Positions 1 through 6,613 of a stretch of DNA of 7,194 nt are shown piece after piece. Source of the DNA: Bryobacterales bacterium (GTDB lineage: Bacteria > Acidobacteriota > Terriglobia > Bryobacterales > Bryobacteraceae); assembly GCA_003142355.1 (NCBI GenBank), contig PLMF01000076.1, forward strand, positions 14,614-21,807. Reading direction: 5' to 3'. A program made the position numbers and the translations under genes. Position 1 is the stretch's first letter. The number at the start of each line of letters is the position of its first letter. Below the pieces are notes generated by a model that saw nothing but the letters and a program-made list of their open reading frames with translations, searched no databases and was not told the origin of the DNA.

Positions 1-651
1 CACGTACCTGGGCGTTCCATACGGAGCCAGCCCCATGACCTTGTATTCCGCCGAATTCACCTTGAATCCGGTGTAATAGGTGACGGCGGAATACAGCAGC
101 CCGAGGGAGTGGGGGAAGTGAATTTCTCTGGTGATGCGGATATCGGCCCCGCGTCCGATCCCCACCGACGTGGTGGCCCATTCGCCGACGCCATCCATGG
201 TCAGAATCACAGCCTCGTCGAAGGGAGAGGGATAGAAGGCGCTGGCGGCGTGGCTCAAATGATGTTCCGCGAAGAGCAGGCGCTGGGGCGAGAAGCCCTC
301 GTCCAGGCGGCGCAATTCCCCGCCCAGCAGGTCGCGCTGGAACAGCTTTTCCCGAACCCACAGGGGCATTGCCATGCGAAACGAGCGGACTCCGCGGGGA
401 GCGAATGCCAGATAGGTTTCCAGCAGCCGTTCAAACTTCAGGAACGGCTTATCGTAGAAGACCACGCGATCGACGCCGGCGAGGCTGGTACCGGCTTGCC
501 GCAGGCAGAAGTCGACGGCATGCCGCGGAAAACCGGAGTCGTGTTTCTTTCGGGTGAAGCGCTCCTCCTGAGCCGCCGCCACGATTTCGCCATCGGAGAT
601 CAAGGCCGCCGCACTATCGTGGTAGAACGCCGATATTCCCAGGATTCTCAT
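1..651 (-). CDS. O-carbamoyltransferase, NodU/CmcH/SxtI type (3' end missing)
   Basis: Enzymes of this family move a carbamoyl group from carbamoyl phosphate, through a carbamoyl-adenylate made with ATP, to a hydroxyl of a sugar or natural product in the cytoplasm. Reading leftward from ATG at 651, 217 codons are open to the window edge without a stop; complete members have about 550-620 residues, so roughly the first third is present. The start MRILGISAFYHDSAAAL is the typical family N-terminus. QEERFTRKK lies at residues 27-35, HHLSHAASAFYPSPF at 130-144 (the HxxxH metal-ligand motif, H130 and H134) and MDGVGEW at 152-158, with D153 matching a further metal ligand; VNSAEYKVMGLAPYG follows near the edge. 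No Shine-Dalgarno precedes the ATG, but the N-terminal match fixes the start. It begins 31 nt after the DUF5989 gene, probably in the same transcript. The family is certain. The acceptor is unknown, though the neighbouring glycosyltransferases suggest a sugar. Confidence 0.95.
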   Translation of the reverse strand, partial: MRILGISAFYHDSAAALISDGEIVAAAQEERFTRKKHDSGFPRHAVDFCLRQAGTSLAGVDRVVFYDKPFLKFERLLETYLAFAPRGVRSFRMAMPLWVREKLFQRDLLGGELRRLDEGFSPQRLLFAEHHLSHAASAFYPSPFDEAVILTMDGVGEWATTSVGIGRGADIRITREIHFPHSLGLLYSAVTYYTGFKVNSAEYKVMGLAPYGTPRYV

Positions 652-682
652 GGAGGAGAAACTCGAGCGCCGTCAGGGCCGC

Positions 683-832
683 TCAGAAGATAGTGTAGAT
701 GAACGGAGCGACAGCGGAACTCTGAGTGAGCACCACCAGGGCGCCGAACAAGAGAGTCAGGATCACCAGCGGAATCAGCCAGAGTTTTTTTCGCGCACCG
801 AGAAATCGGAGCAATTCCAACACCAGAGACAT
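683..832 (-). CDS. DUF5989-type small membrane protein (SxtK-like)
   Basis: A 49-residue protein: a short basic N-terminal segment (FLGARKKLW, about residues 10-18), one hydrophobic helix (about 18-36) and the tail LTQSSAVAPFIYTIF. The pattern RARKK-W-LLP, then a helix, then VLTQ-S-VAPFIYTLF is what I recognise as DUF5989, a family of about 50 residues found beside SxtI-type carbamoyltransferases and SxtJ proteins; SxtK of the saxitoxin clusters is probably its counterpart. The biochemical role is unknown. A membrane partner or anchor for the carbamoyltransferase is one possibility (inference). I chose ATG at 832 rather than the in-frame ATG at 877. The longer form adds 15 residues unlike the family, and its start codon would lie inside the TACAAT box at 876-881. 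No Shine-Dalgarno is visible. The carbamoyltransferase follows after 31 nt. Confidence 0.85.
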   Translation of the reverse strand: MSLVLELLRFLGARKKLWLIPLVILTLLFGALVVLTQSSAVAPFIYTIF

Positions 833-875
833 ACGGAGTACACCGGCAAGACCGCAGTTTAAACCACAGAAGCTC

Positions 876-881
876 ATTGTA
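876..881 (-). promoter_or_regulatory. Putative -10 box (TACAAT) for the DUF5989-carbamoyltransferase pair
   Basis: On the minus strand the bases read TACAAT, one mismatch from the sigma-70 -10 consensus. A transcript starting about 7 nt downstream would have a leader of about 37 nt before ATG 832. No -35 hexamer is recognisable at normal spacing. The box sits in the left arm of an 8-bp inverted repeat (876-883 with 913-920). Confidence 0.35.
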
Positions 882-914
882 CACTACGGCACGGCGAGGG
901 GGGCTGAGCTGCTG

Positions 915-920
915 TACAAT
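915..920 (+). promoter_or_regulatory. Putative -10 box (TACAAT) for the GT2 gene
   Basis: TACAAT lies 5 nt before the TTG start at 926, preceded by TG. A transcript from this box would begin about at the start codon, which implies a leaderless or nearly leaderless mRNA. No -35 element is recognisable around 892-897. Confidence 0.35.
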
Positions 921-925
921 CATGC

Positions 926-1924
926 TTGGCTTCCGAACAGACCTTGCCGGCCACTGACAGTGCCGTCAGCATTGTCATCCCGGCCTACAACGAAGAGTCC
1001 AATGTCCGCGCGATCTTCGAGCGGATCCAGCGGAGTCTGCCGCCGCGCGAACTGTTGGAGGTTATCTTCGTGGATGACGGCTCGTCCGATGGTACGGCAC
1101 GCTGCGTGCGGGAATTGCGTGCCGAATCGCGCCAAGTGCGGCTGGTTCGGTTCGGACGCAATTTCGGTCATCAAGCCGCTCTGCTGGCGGGACTGGAAGC
1201 GGCGCGCGGAGCGGCCGTGATTACTCTCGACTGCGACCTTCAGCACCCGCCGGAGATGCTGCCACAGATGGTGCGGGCGTGGCGGAGCGGAGCGCCCGTG
1301 GTGCAGATGGTCCGGCTGCAAACTCAGGGTGCGGGGCTGTTTAAGCGGATCAGCTCGCGCCTGTTCTACCGGTTCATCAATCTTCTGAGCGAAGTGCCGG
1401 TGGTGAACGGCGCGGCGGACTATCAATTGCTGGACCGCAAGGTGGTGAGCGGCCTGCTGCGTTTCCGCGACCGCCAGCCGTTTCTGCGCGGCCTGGTGGC
1501 ATGGCTGGGGTTTCCGTGCGTGCAACTGGAATACGCGGCGCCGCCCAGAACCGCCGGGAAGAGCGGCTACAGCCTCCGCAAAATGCTGCGTCTTTCGGTC
1601 CAGGCCATTACGGGGCTTTCCTCCGCGCCACTGCGCCTCTCCTTTTTTCTGGGGCTGGTTACGGCATGTGGCTGCCTGGCATTTGGCGTCTATGCGGTGG
1701 CGCAATTCGCCCGCGGCCGGACCGTGCAGGGATGGGCTTCGACGATGGTGGTCCTGACCTTTCTGGGTGCGGCGCAATTGGTGTCGGTGGGGGTGCTGGG
1801 CGAGTACATTGGCCGGATCTTCGAGCAAACCCGCGGCATGCCGCGCTTCGTGGTGGTGGAGAGCGACCGACCGTCACCTGGCGGGGGCGAGCAGATAGAT
1901 CACGACGTCTTCGATGGTGAATGA
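926..1924 (+). CDS. Polyprenyl-phosphate glycosyltransferase, GT2 family (GtrB/ArnC/DPM1-like)
   Basis: This enzyme is expected to transfer a sugar from a nucleotide donor to undecaprenyl phosphate on the cytoplasmic face of the membrane, supplying a lipid-linked donor to GT-C enzymes. The 332-residue protein has an N-terminal GT-A domain: SIVIPAYNEE (15-24), VDDGSSDGT (49-57), FGRNFGHQAALLAGLEAA (76-93) and LDCDLQHPPE (101-110) with the metal-binding DxD as D102 and D104. RTAGKSGYSLRKM (208-220) is the conserved stretch before two transmembrane helices (about 236-260 and 272-295), and GEYIGRIFEQTR follows (292-303). This is the usual GtrB/ArnC plan and length. The TTG at 926 puts 13 residues before the first strand. 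The ATG at 922 is in another frame and stops after 11 codons. No Shine-Dalgarno is seen. The last 17 codons overlap the end of the convergent GT-C gene. The sugar is unknown. Confidence 0.93.
   Translation: MASEQTLPATDSAVSIVIPAYNEESNVRAIFERIQRSLPPRELLEVIFVDDGSSDGTARCVRELRAESRQVRLVRFGRNFGHQAALLAGLEAARGAAVITLDCDLQHPPEMLPQMVRAWRSGAPVVQMVRLQTQGAGLFKRISSRLFYRFINLLSEVPVVNGAADYQLLDRKVVSGLLRFRDRQPFLRGLVAWLGFPCVQLEYAAPPRTAGKSGYSLRKMLRLSVQAITGLSSAPLRLSFFLGLVTACGCLAFGVYAVAQFARGRTVQGWASTMVVLTFLGAAQLVSVGVLGEYIGRIFEQTRGMPRFVVVESDRPSPGGGEQIDHDVFDGE
1874..1924. other. 51-bp convergent 3' overlap of two coding genes
   Basis: The plus-strand GT2 gene stops with TGA at 1922-1924 and the minus-strand GT-C gene stops with TGA at 1876-1874. 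Both reading frames are supported by domain content upstream, so the overlap is real unless the assembly has an error here. There is no room for a conventional terminator between the genes, and transcripts of both would be complementary at their 3' ends. Confidence 0.85.
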
Positions 1925-4030
1925 AGACGGCCTGTTCTTAGAGTTGGAATTGGAAATCCGCAAGACGACTGAATCGCCCCGATTGAGATCCAGGGAAAAG
2001 GTCGCTTCCTCGCCGTGCCTCCCCCGGTTGGGCCGGGACTGAACGCTGGCCAGCCAGCGGGATCCGTCCGCGGGAAGGGCTCCGAAGGCGAACTGGCCGG
2101 ATCGCGGCGAGTACCGCAACACAAAGCGGTAACGTCCGGTCGCGGGCACCTCCAAAGCCGGATACGCAAAAGCGTAGTCGGAGCGGCCCCCAGGTGTCCG
2201 GACTTCGATTCCTTCGAACGTGACGGACTGCCAGGAGCCTGGGCTGGAATACCAGAGATTCAAAGGTAAGGGCTCGTCTCGAGTGGGGTTCGGCACCAAC
2301 TGCAGAACTCCCTTTCCCGACGACGGACCGAAAGTGACGCTCAGCGGCCGCAGCACGGAGTAGTCGGTTTCGCTGCCCAGCAGGGTGATGGTGTATGGAT
2401 GGGGCCCTTGACCGCCCACGAAGGTTTCATGGATGACGGCCCTCAGGCCGGCGCCGCTCCAGCAACGGTCCAAGGCGCTGCGCGCGATTTCCGCGGCGCC
2501 CTCCCGCCACGAGCTGACCACAACGACCGTCCGCTTGTCGGTGCGCTCCGGGCAGCCAGCGGGGAAGTGCTCGCCGATCCGGCTGAACTCCGCCAGGTAT
2601 GAGGCGTTCAGCGCGCAATACTCGAGGTACGCAGGCTCCTCCCTGTCGTACCAGAACAATATAGGGGAGTCGCCGCGCCGTTTCTCGATTTGCTGGCGGG
2701 CATCCATCACGCGTTGATATTCCGCGCGCGTGGCATGCAGACGGCCCGACTCGATGGAGCCATTGTAAGAGGCGAACATCAGAACCACGAAACCCGCGAT
2801 CGCAAAAAAGACGCCGGCCGGCCGTTTGCGCAGCGCCAGGGACGCCGCCAACGCGCCGCAGGCGGCGGCGAACCATGCCGGTCCGCCGGGAGCGGGATGG
2901 CTGGCCGGGTCGTACCAGGCCGCTGCCGCCAGGAGCAGCACCGCGGCACATGCCACGACATAGGTGCGGGCCTGCATCTTTTCCGCCGCCTGCCAAAACG
3001 AATTGCCGATGACCAGAAAGGCGAAGGGAAGCAAGTAGCACGCGTAGTAGTAGTGTCCCAGCAAGGTTATGCCCCGCAGTTGCATGGCCGCCATGAACGC
3101 GAGAGCGAGCAGGAGTTGGGCCGAGACCATCGATCGGGCGAGGTCTCGACGATTCGCCGCGCCACGCCATCGGTAGATGGAGGCCACGGCCACCGCGGCG
3201 GATGCAATCGGGAGCCAGAGCCAAGGGACCAACCATCCCTGTTCGCGCCAGATGCTTTCGGGCCACATGTAGTTCTGCATCACGGTCCCGGCGGTACGAA
3301 AGGAGGGCGACCAGAACCAGAAATTCCCGTCGATGAGGAAGCCGTTGATGGCGCAGAGCGGGACGGTCACCACCAGGAATCCCACCGCCAGCCGGATGGC
3401 CGCATGGATGAGAGTTGGCTTCAGGGGATCCCGGCGGGCCCACACCGTGCCGGCGTAGTGGAGCAGTATCAGGGGAACGAAAGCCGCCAGAAACAGGTGA
3501 GCGATAACCGCTGCCGCCAGGCTCATGCCGGCTAGCGTCAGGGGCCATCCGCGCGAAGGCATCTCCGCGGCCGCGGCCAGGCAGGCCATGCCCAGCAGGA
3601 GATACGCGATAGCGGCGCCGGTGACGTGATCCCAGCCGGTGGCGCACCAAAACCAGGGGTGGGCGGAAAAGAGGATGGCGGTGAGGAATGCCGCGCGAAC
3701 GCCGGCGGTGGACCGGAGAATCCGGAACAGAGATGCGGTGGCGACGGTATGAACGCCCAGGTGCAATACGGCATTGGCGAATAGCGGAGGGAGTATCCTG
3801 TGAGCGAGGTAGCCAGGCAGGATCCACGACAGCCTGCTCCCGTAATAGGCGCCAGGGAACAAGCTCCGCTTGAAGTTCACCAAATCGCGGAAATAGCCCA
3901 GATAGAACCATGGATCGGATTGCCAGAGAAGGCTGAACAACGGATCGTCGTGGCGCCACAACGTGACCAGCGGCAGCAGCAAAATGGCGGCCGCATAGTA
4001 AGTGAACCTGGGGCGGGAACGCGGGCGCAT
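1874..4030 (-). CDS. Polytopic GT-C-like membrane glycosyltransferase with C-terminal beta domain
   Basis: A 718-residue protein (ATG at 4030). The first 425 residues or so are rich in hydrophobic helices (about ten by eye, the first at 10-25, the last near 405-422). After the first helix the external loop reads SDPWFYLGYF, followed by FPGAYYGSRLSWILPGYL. An acidic residue here (D39) is the pattern of GT-C enzymes that use polyprenyl-phosphate sugars and act on the outer face. Residues about 426-600 look soluble, including the stretch DSPILFWYDREEPAYLEYCA. The last 115 or so look like a beta-sandwich ending in IEDVVIYLLAPAR, similar to the end of the SGNH protein at 4538-6454. A GTG at 4039 would add three residues, but ATG 4030 is preferred because a TATAAT box ends 11 nt upstream of it. 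The gene starts 32 nt after SxtJ, and its 3' end overlaps the GT2 gene by 51 bp. GT-C assignment is moderate; acceptor and donor are unknown. Confidence 0.8.
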   Translation of the reverse strand: MRPRSRPRFTYYAAAILLLPLVTLWRHDDPLFSLLWQSDPWFYLGYFRDLVNFKRSLFPGAYYGSRLSWILPGYLAHRILPPLFANAVLHLGVHTVATASLFRILRSTAGVRAAFLTAILFSAHPWFWCATGWDHVTGAAIAYLLLGMACLAAAAEMPSRGWPLTLAGMSLAAAVIAHLFLAAFVPLILLHYAGTVWARRDPLKPTLIHAAIRLAVGFLVVTVPLCAINGFLIDGNFWFWSPSFRTAGTVMQNYMWPESIWREQGWLVPWLWLPIASAAVAVASIYRWRGAANRRDLARSMVSAQLLLALAFMAAMQLRGITLLGHYYYACYLLPFAFLVIGNSFWQAAEKMQARTYVVACAAVLLLAAAAWYDPASHPAPGGPAWFAAACGALAASLALRKRPAGVFFAIAGFVVLMFASYNGSIESGRLHATRAEYQRVMDARQQIEKRRGDSPILFWYDREEPAYLEYCALNASYLAEFSRIGEHFPAGCPERTDKRTVVVVSSWREGAAEIARSALDRCWSGAGLRAVIHETFVGGQGPHPYTITLLGSETDYSVLRPLSVTFGPSSGKGVLQLVPNPTRDEPLPLNLWYSSPGSWQSVTFEGIEVRTPGGRSDYAFAYPALEVPATGRYRFVLRYSPRSGQFAFGALPADGSRWLASVQSRPNRGRHGEEATFSLDLNRGDSVVLRISNSNSKNRPSSFTIEDVVIYLLAPAR

Positions 4031-4041
4031 GAGGAACACCG

Positions 4042-4047
4042 ATTATA
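4042..4047 (-). promoter_or_regulatory. Putative -10 box (TATAAT) for the GT-C gene
   Basis: On the minus strand a perfect TATAAT ends 11 nt before ATG 4030, inside the 32-nt spacer after the SxtJ gene. A transcript from it would have a leader of only about 4-5 nt. No convincing -35 is seen; its position would fall in the end of the SxtJ coding sequence. It may be an internal promoter of the minus-strand gene group, or chance. Confidence 0.35.
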
Positions 4048-4062
4048 CCCGGGCGCGGACGC

Positions 4063-4485
4063 TCAAAACTGCTCGACCATGCTTTCGGGCGGAGGTCCGG
4101 GAGGATCCCGCTCGATCCAGTAGCTGGCGGCTCCCGGGTCGCGCCGCAACCGCAACAGGTCTTTTCCGGCCATCCTGAGGATCAGGGCGAAGGGTGTGAA
4201 GACAACGAAAAACAACAGGGAGGTAACCACCGGGCTGACGATGCGGTTCAACAGGCTTCCGAAGCGGAACCAGATGAGATTCGGGACACGCAGGACGGAG
4301 GGCCGAAGCATACCCGCCAGAAACACGAGGACCGCGACGCCCAGCGCCCACCAGCGCACCGGCCTGCCACGCCAGGCCGGCCAGAGCGCGAGAGCCGCGA
4401 AGAACGCCGTAAAGACCCACGCGAAGGAACGTTCCGAAGGCGGATCGACCGCCGCGTTTCGCTCGAAGCTCTCATGTGTCCGCAT
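4063..4485 (-). CDS. SxtJ-family membrane protein
   Basis: A 140-residue membrane protein matching the family named after SxtJ of the saxitoxin clusters. It has SERSFAWVF (17-25), two hydrophobic segments (about 21-36 and 45-60), RIVSPVV (81-87) entering a third segment (to about 104), then the conserved cytosolic-looking tail with GKDLLRLRRDP (107-117), SYWIERDPPG (121-130) and ESMVEQF (134-140). Members are usually encoded beside an SxtI-type carbamoyltransferase and a small SxtK/DUF5989 protein; their function is not established. Here those partners are present but more than 3 kb away. A GTG at 4527 would lengthen the protein by 14 residues of non-family sequence and would lie upstream of the TACAAT box at 4504-4509, so ATG 4485 is chosen. 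It lies 52 nt after the SGNH gene and 32 nt before the GT-C gene on the same strand. Confidence 0.9.
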   Translation of the reverse strand: MRTHESFERNAAVDPPSERSFAWVFTAFFAALALWPAWRGRPVRWWALGVAVLVFLAGMLRPSVLRVPNLIWFRFGSLLNRIVSPVVTSLLFFVVFTPFALILRMAGKDLLRLRRDPGAASYWIERDPPGPPPESMVEQF

Positions 4486-4503
4486 CCCGAAGGCCAATTG
4501 TCT

Positions 4504-4509
4504 ATTGTA
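4504..4509 (-). promoter_or_regulatory. Putative -10 box (TACAAT) for the SxtJ gene
   Basis: Minus-strand TACAAT in the 52-nt gap between the SGNH and SxtJ genes, 18 nt before ATG 4485; the expected leader is about 12 nt. No clear -35 hexamer at 15-19 nt upstream and no Shine-Dalgarno before the ATG. Its position argues against the alternative GTG start at 4527. Confidence 0.35.
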
Positions 4510-4537
4510 CCCGCCCGGCGCGTCCACGGTTCGTGAT

Positions 4538-6454
4538 TCAGCGGGCCGGCGCGGCCACCAGAGCGACGTCCTGGATGACGATCTGCGATGCCACGGCGCC
4601 TTTGGCGGTGTTGCGGACCAACAGGGAACTGGCTGTCTCGGGGAGCGGCACCGGCAGGTAGATGTCCGTCATCTCGGGCCCGGCGTCGACGAACTTCTCG
4701 ACCTGGTAGCCCTTCAGTTCGCGGTCCAGAACTCCCACCCCGACTTGTCCATTCAGCACCCGGGCTCGTACCAGGACAAAAAGGCCGCCGTGCAGCGCGG
4801 ACGGGATGTGCAGGGGAATGGTCGCCCCGCTGGACCACTGTAGCGGGACCATGGTGATTTTGGTGGGGCGCCCCCGCTCGATCGAAACTCCGTCCAAGGC
4901 CAGTTCGATGGCGTCCAGGGAAAGAGCTCCATCGATCGGTTCTCCCGGCCCCGCCAGGACCGGGCAGTGGGTCGACATTTCGGTGACGGCCATGGACGGG
5001 GGCCGCGGCAGGTGTGCGGCATCGTTGTGATGCGGAAGCTGGCCGGACTCAATCAGGCGGCGGATGACCGGCACAAGCTGTTGAAAGACGATCCATGCCT
5101 TTACCCGCTCCCCGACTTCGGTCATATGGATGGCGTCGTTGAACAGATCGGGGTCCTGGGGCATCTCGGCGGCGACGTCCACGAAAGGGCTGTGGCGGGA
5201 GACGGCATAGTTTCGGAAGACGCGGTTCTGGAAATCGTTCAAACGGCGAATGTCATCATATTGAAGCGGCCACAAGACGGTATTCAACTGTTTGTAGATG
5301 AACTCGTGCCGGCTGGGGGAAAGCGGCGCGCCGCCGGGAGTGAACCACTCGAACGAGCAGACCGCCAGCCTGCCGCCGATCGAATTCAGGTCCGAGCGAA
5401 TCGCGTCGAGATCCTTCACAATCGCGGGCAACTGGAGCGGCAAGTCCGGGCTGTCCGGATTGGGGTCATCCCGATCCACCCCACTCGGCCAGTGCAGACG
5501 ATAGTAAGGCTTACGCGGTTCGCCCATGGCCTGGAACCGGTTCAGGGCGCGGTCCAGCAGGTCGCCGATGGCGAAGCGGGTGCGCAGAAATTCGGGCAGC
5601 TTATGTTGCACCAGCGGATCGCGCGCGTCGATGGCGGTGCGGGGAGGTATGATGGGCCGCACCAACAGATTGGCCGTAGTGAATTGGTTCGATCCTTCGT
5701 AATACACGGCCAGATCCGGATCGAGGGCCAGCAGTTCTTCCCGCAGAATGGCCGCGATGTCGTTGGAGTTGATGCCCTCGCGTCCGCTATTCAACGCCTC
5801 GAAACGGAGGTCGTAGTGGTTGGCTTCCGCGAAGCGGTTCAACCAGTGTTCCACGTGCTCCGGATAAGAGAACGCGTAGTTGTGACTGTTGACGGTGGTG
5901 GAAGCGCCTATAAAAGCAATGCGAACTGTCCGGGCCGGCTTGACGAGAGAAATCGGATGGCCGCGCAGGCCGAACTGGTTCGTCACCAGCCCCGATTCCA
6001 GGGTTTGATTGGCGGGGAAACGATAACGCGGATGGATGGATACGGATTCAGGAGTAAAAGCCAGCAGCGAGTCGGGGAAGTTTCGGAACAGGCCGGCGGG
6101 GTTGCACTGGTCTCGCTTCACCAGGTAGCTGTTCCAGACATATCCGGCCTGGGGGCCGAAGAGACCGCGGCGCTCGAAATCCCGATAGCGGGCGGTCACG
6201 GCGGGGCTGACCGGCGTCCGGTTGGGCAAGGGCGGAGGATCCTCGGCAAACCAACGCTGGTCCGGACTGGCTGCCCCGGCAAGCCGGCGGATGTAACGGG
6301 AGGCATCGGCCACGTTCGGGGGTTCGGCGGGCACGCTCGCCGGTTGCGCCGCGTGGTGAGGGCCGTAGCCGGTGAACAACCGTAGCCCGGCCTCCCACAG
6401 CAGCAACCCCACCAGTGTGGAAACGAGAACGACGAGCAGGTTTTTGGCGCGCAT
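4538..6454 (-). CDS. Membrane-anchored SGNH/GDSL hydrolase-fold protein
   Basis: A 638-residue protein with an N-terminal signal anchor (about residues 5-20, LLVVLVSTLVGLLLW), then an envelope-side domain. SGNH-family residues are in order: the nucleophile in FIGAST (S185), a glycine in NSGREG (224), YEGSN with N256, and the D-x-x-H pair in NDAIH (D440, H443). All four blocks are present, so hydrolase or acyl-transfer activity on an ester, for example an O-acylated glycan, is plausible. VTNQFGLRG (157-165) just before the first block is also usual in this subgroup. Residues about 530-638 look like a separate beta-rich domain ending IQDVALVAAPAR, resembling the end of the neighbouring GT-C protein. 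ATG 6454 is chosen because the anchor begins at once. The gene leads a minus-strand series with SxtJ and the GT-C gene, divergent from the GT39-like gene. The substrate is unknown. Confidence 0.88.
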   Translation of the reverse strand: MRAKNLLVVLVSTLVGLLLWEAGLRLFTGYGPHHAAQPASVPAEPPNVADASRYIRRLAGAASPDQRWFAEDPPPLPNRTPVSPAVTARYRDFERRGLFGPQAGYVWNSYLVKRDQCNPAGLFRNFPDSLLAFTPESVSIHPRYRFPANQTLESGLVTNQFGLRGHPISLVKPARTVRIAFIGASTTVNSHNYAFSYPEHVEHWLNRFAEANHYDLRFEALNSGREGINSNDIAAILREELLALDPDLAVYYEGSNQFTTANLLVRPIIPPRTAIDARDPLVQHKLPEFLRTRFAIGDLLDRALNRFQAMGEPRKPYYRLHWPSGVDRDDPNPDSPDLPLQLPAIVKDLDAIRSDLNSIGGRLAVCSFEWFTPGGAPLSPSRHEFIYKQLNTVLWPLQYDDIRRLNDFQNRVFRNYAVSRHSPFVDVAAEMPQDPDLFNDAIHMTEVGERVKAWIVFQQLVPVIRRLIESGQLPHHNDAAHLPRPPSMAVTEMSTHCPVLAGPGEPIDGALSLDAIELALDGVSIERGRPTKITMVPLQWSSGATIPLHIPSALHGGLFVLVRARVLNGQVGVGVLDRELKGYQVEKFVDAGPEMTDIYLPVPLPETASSLLVRNTAKGAVASQIVIQDVALVAAPAR

Positions 6455-6526
6455 AGGCTACTGGAGACGGACTGCCGGCAGGCCGTCGAACTCTCAGTTT
6501 CGCATTTCGCGGGCGGCGCTTGGGCT

Positions 6527-6571
6527 GGGCGTGCGGGCCGGGCATGCGGGCCGGGGCCGGGCGTGCGGGCC
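6527..6571. repeat. GC-rich 13-bp direct repeat, three copies
   Basis: GGGCGTGCGGGCC occurs at 6527-6539 and 6559-6571, and once with a single change (GGGCATGCGGGCC) at 6540-6552. Copies 1 and 2 are adjacent; a 6-nt GGGGCC separates 2 from 3. The third copy runs into CCCC-TACAC-GGGG (6570-6582), which can fold as a small hairpin, with GCGG 6565-6568 and CCGC 6586-6589 as possible outer pairing. It lies between divergent genes, 43 nt upstream of the TATAAT box of the GT39-like gene. Confidence 0.7.
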
Positions 6572-6613
6572 CCTACACGGGGGAGCCGCTCGCAGCCTTT
6601 TCAGGCGAGAGGT

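Larger units (their letters stand above)
876..920. repeat. 8-bp inverted repeat ATTGTACA...TGTACAAT between divergent genes
   Basis: Bases 876-883 and 913-920 are perfect inverse complements, separated by 29 nt. One more pairing is possible two bases outward (874 with 922) after a single mismatch. Each arm contains TACAAT reading outward toward a gene, so the repeat gives mirror-image -10-like boxes for the DUF5989 gene and the GT2 gene. It may be just two -10 boxes facing each other or a paired operator; the sequence alone does not decide. Confidence 0.5.

Noticed and set aside
652..658. GGAGGAG, Shine-Dalgarno-like, on the plus strand
   Set aside because: It is directly adjacent to the carbamoyltransferase ATG but on the opposite strand, and no plausible plus-strand gene starts just after it.
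109..693. 194-codon open frame on the plus strand
   Set aside because: It is the complement of the carbamoyltransferase frame, which matches its family from the first residue on.
833..877. Longer start of the DUF5989 gene at ATG 877
   Set aside because: It would add 15 residues outside the family pattern, and the start codon would overlap the TACAAT box.
920..1828. 302-codon open frame on the minus strand
   Set aside because: It is antisense to the GT2 gene and its translation is dominated by H, Q and R in low-complexity fashion.
2690..3535. 281-codon open frame on the plus strand
   Set aside because: Antisense to the membrane part of the GT-C gene; the sequence is G, R and Q rich without motifs.
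2427..3959. 510-codon open frame on the minus strand
   Set aside because: It lies inside the GT-C gene in another frame of the same strand. Its translation is rich in R, P, G and H with no membrane or domain pattern, as expected of a GC-rich shadow frame.
4967..6385. 472-codon open frame on the plus strand
   Set aside because: It is antisense to the SGNH hydrolase gene, whose S185, G224, N256 and D440/H443 blocks confirm the minus frame. The plus-strand translation shows no recognisable domain.
6565..6609. Possible rho-independent terminator hairpins in the GC-rich region
   Set aside because: Stems are short or bulged, there is no proper T tract after them on either strand, and no gene ends there because the flanking genes diverge.
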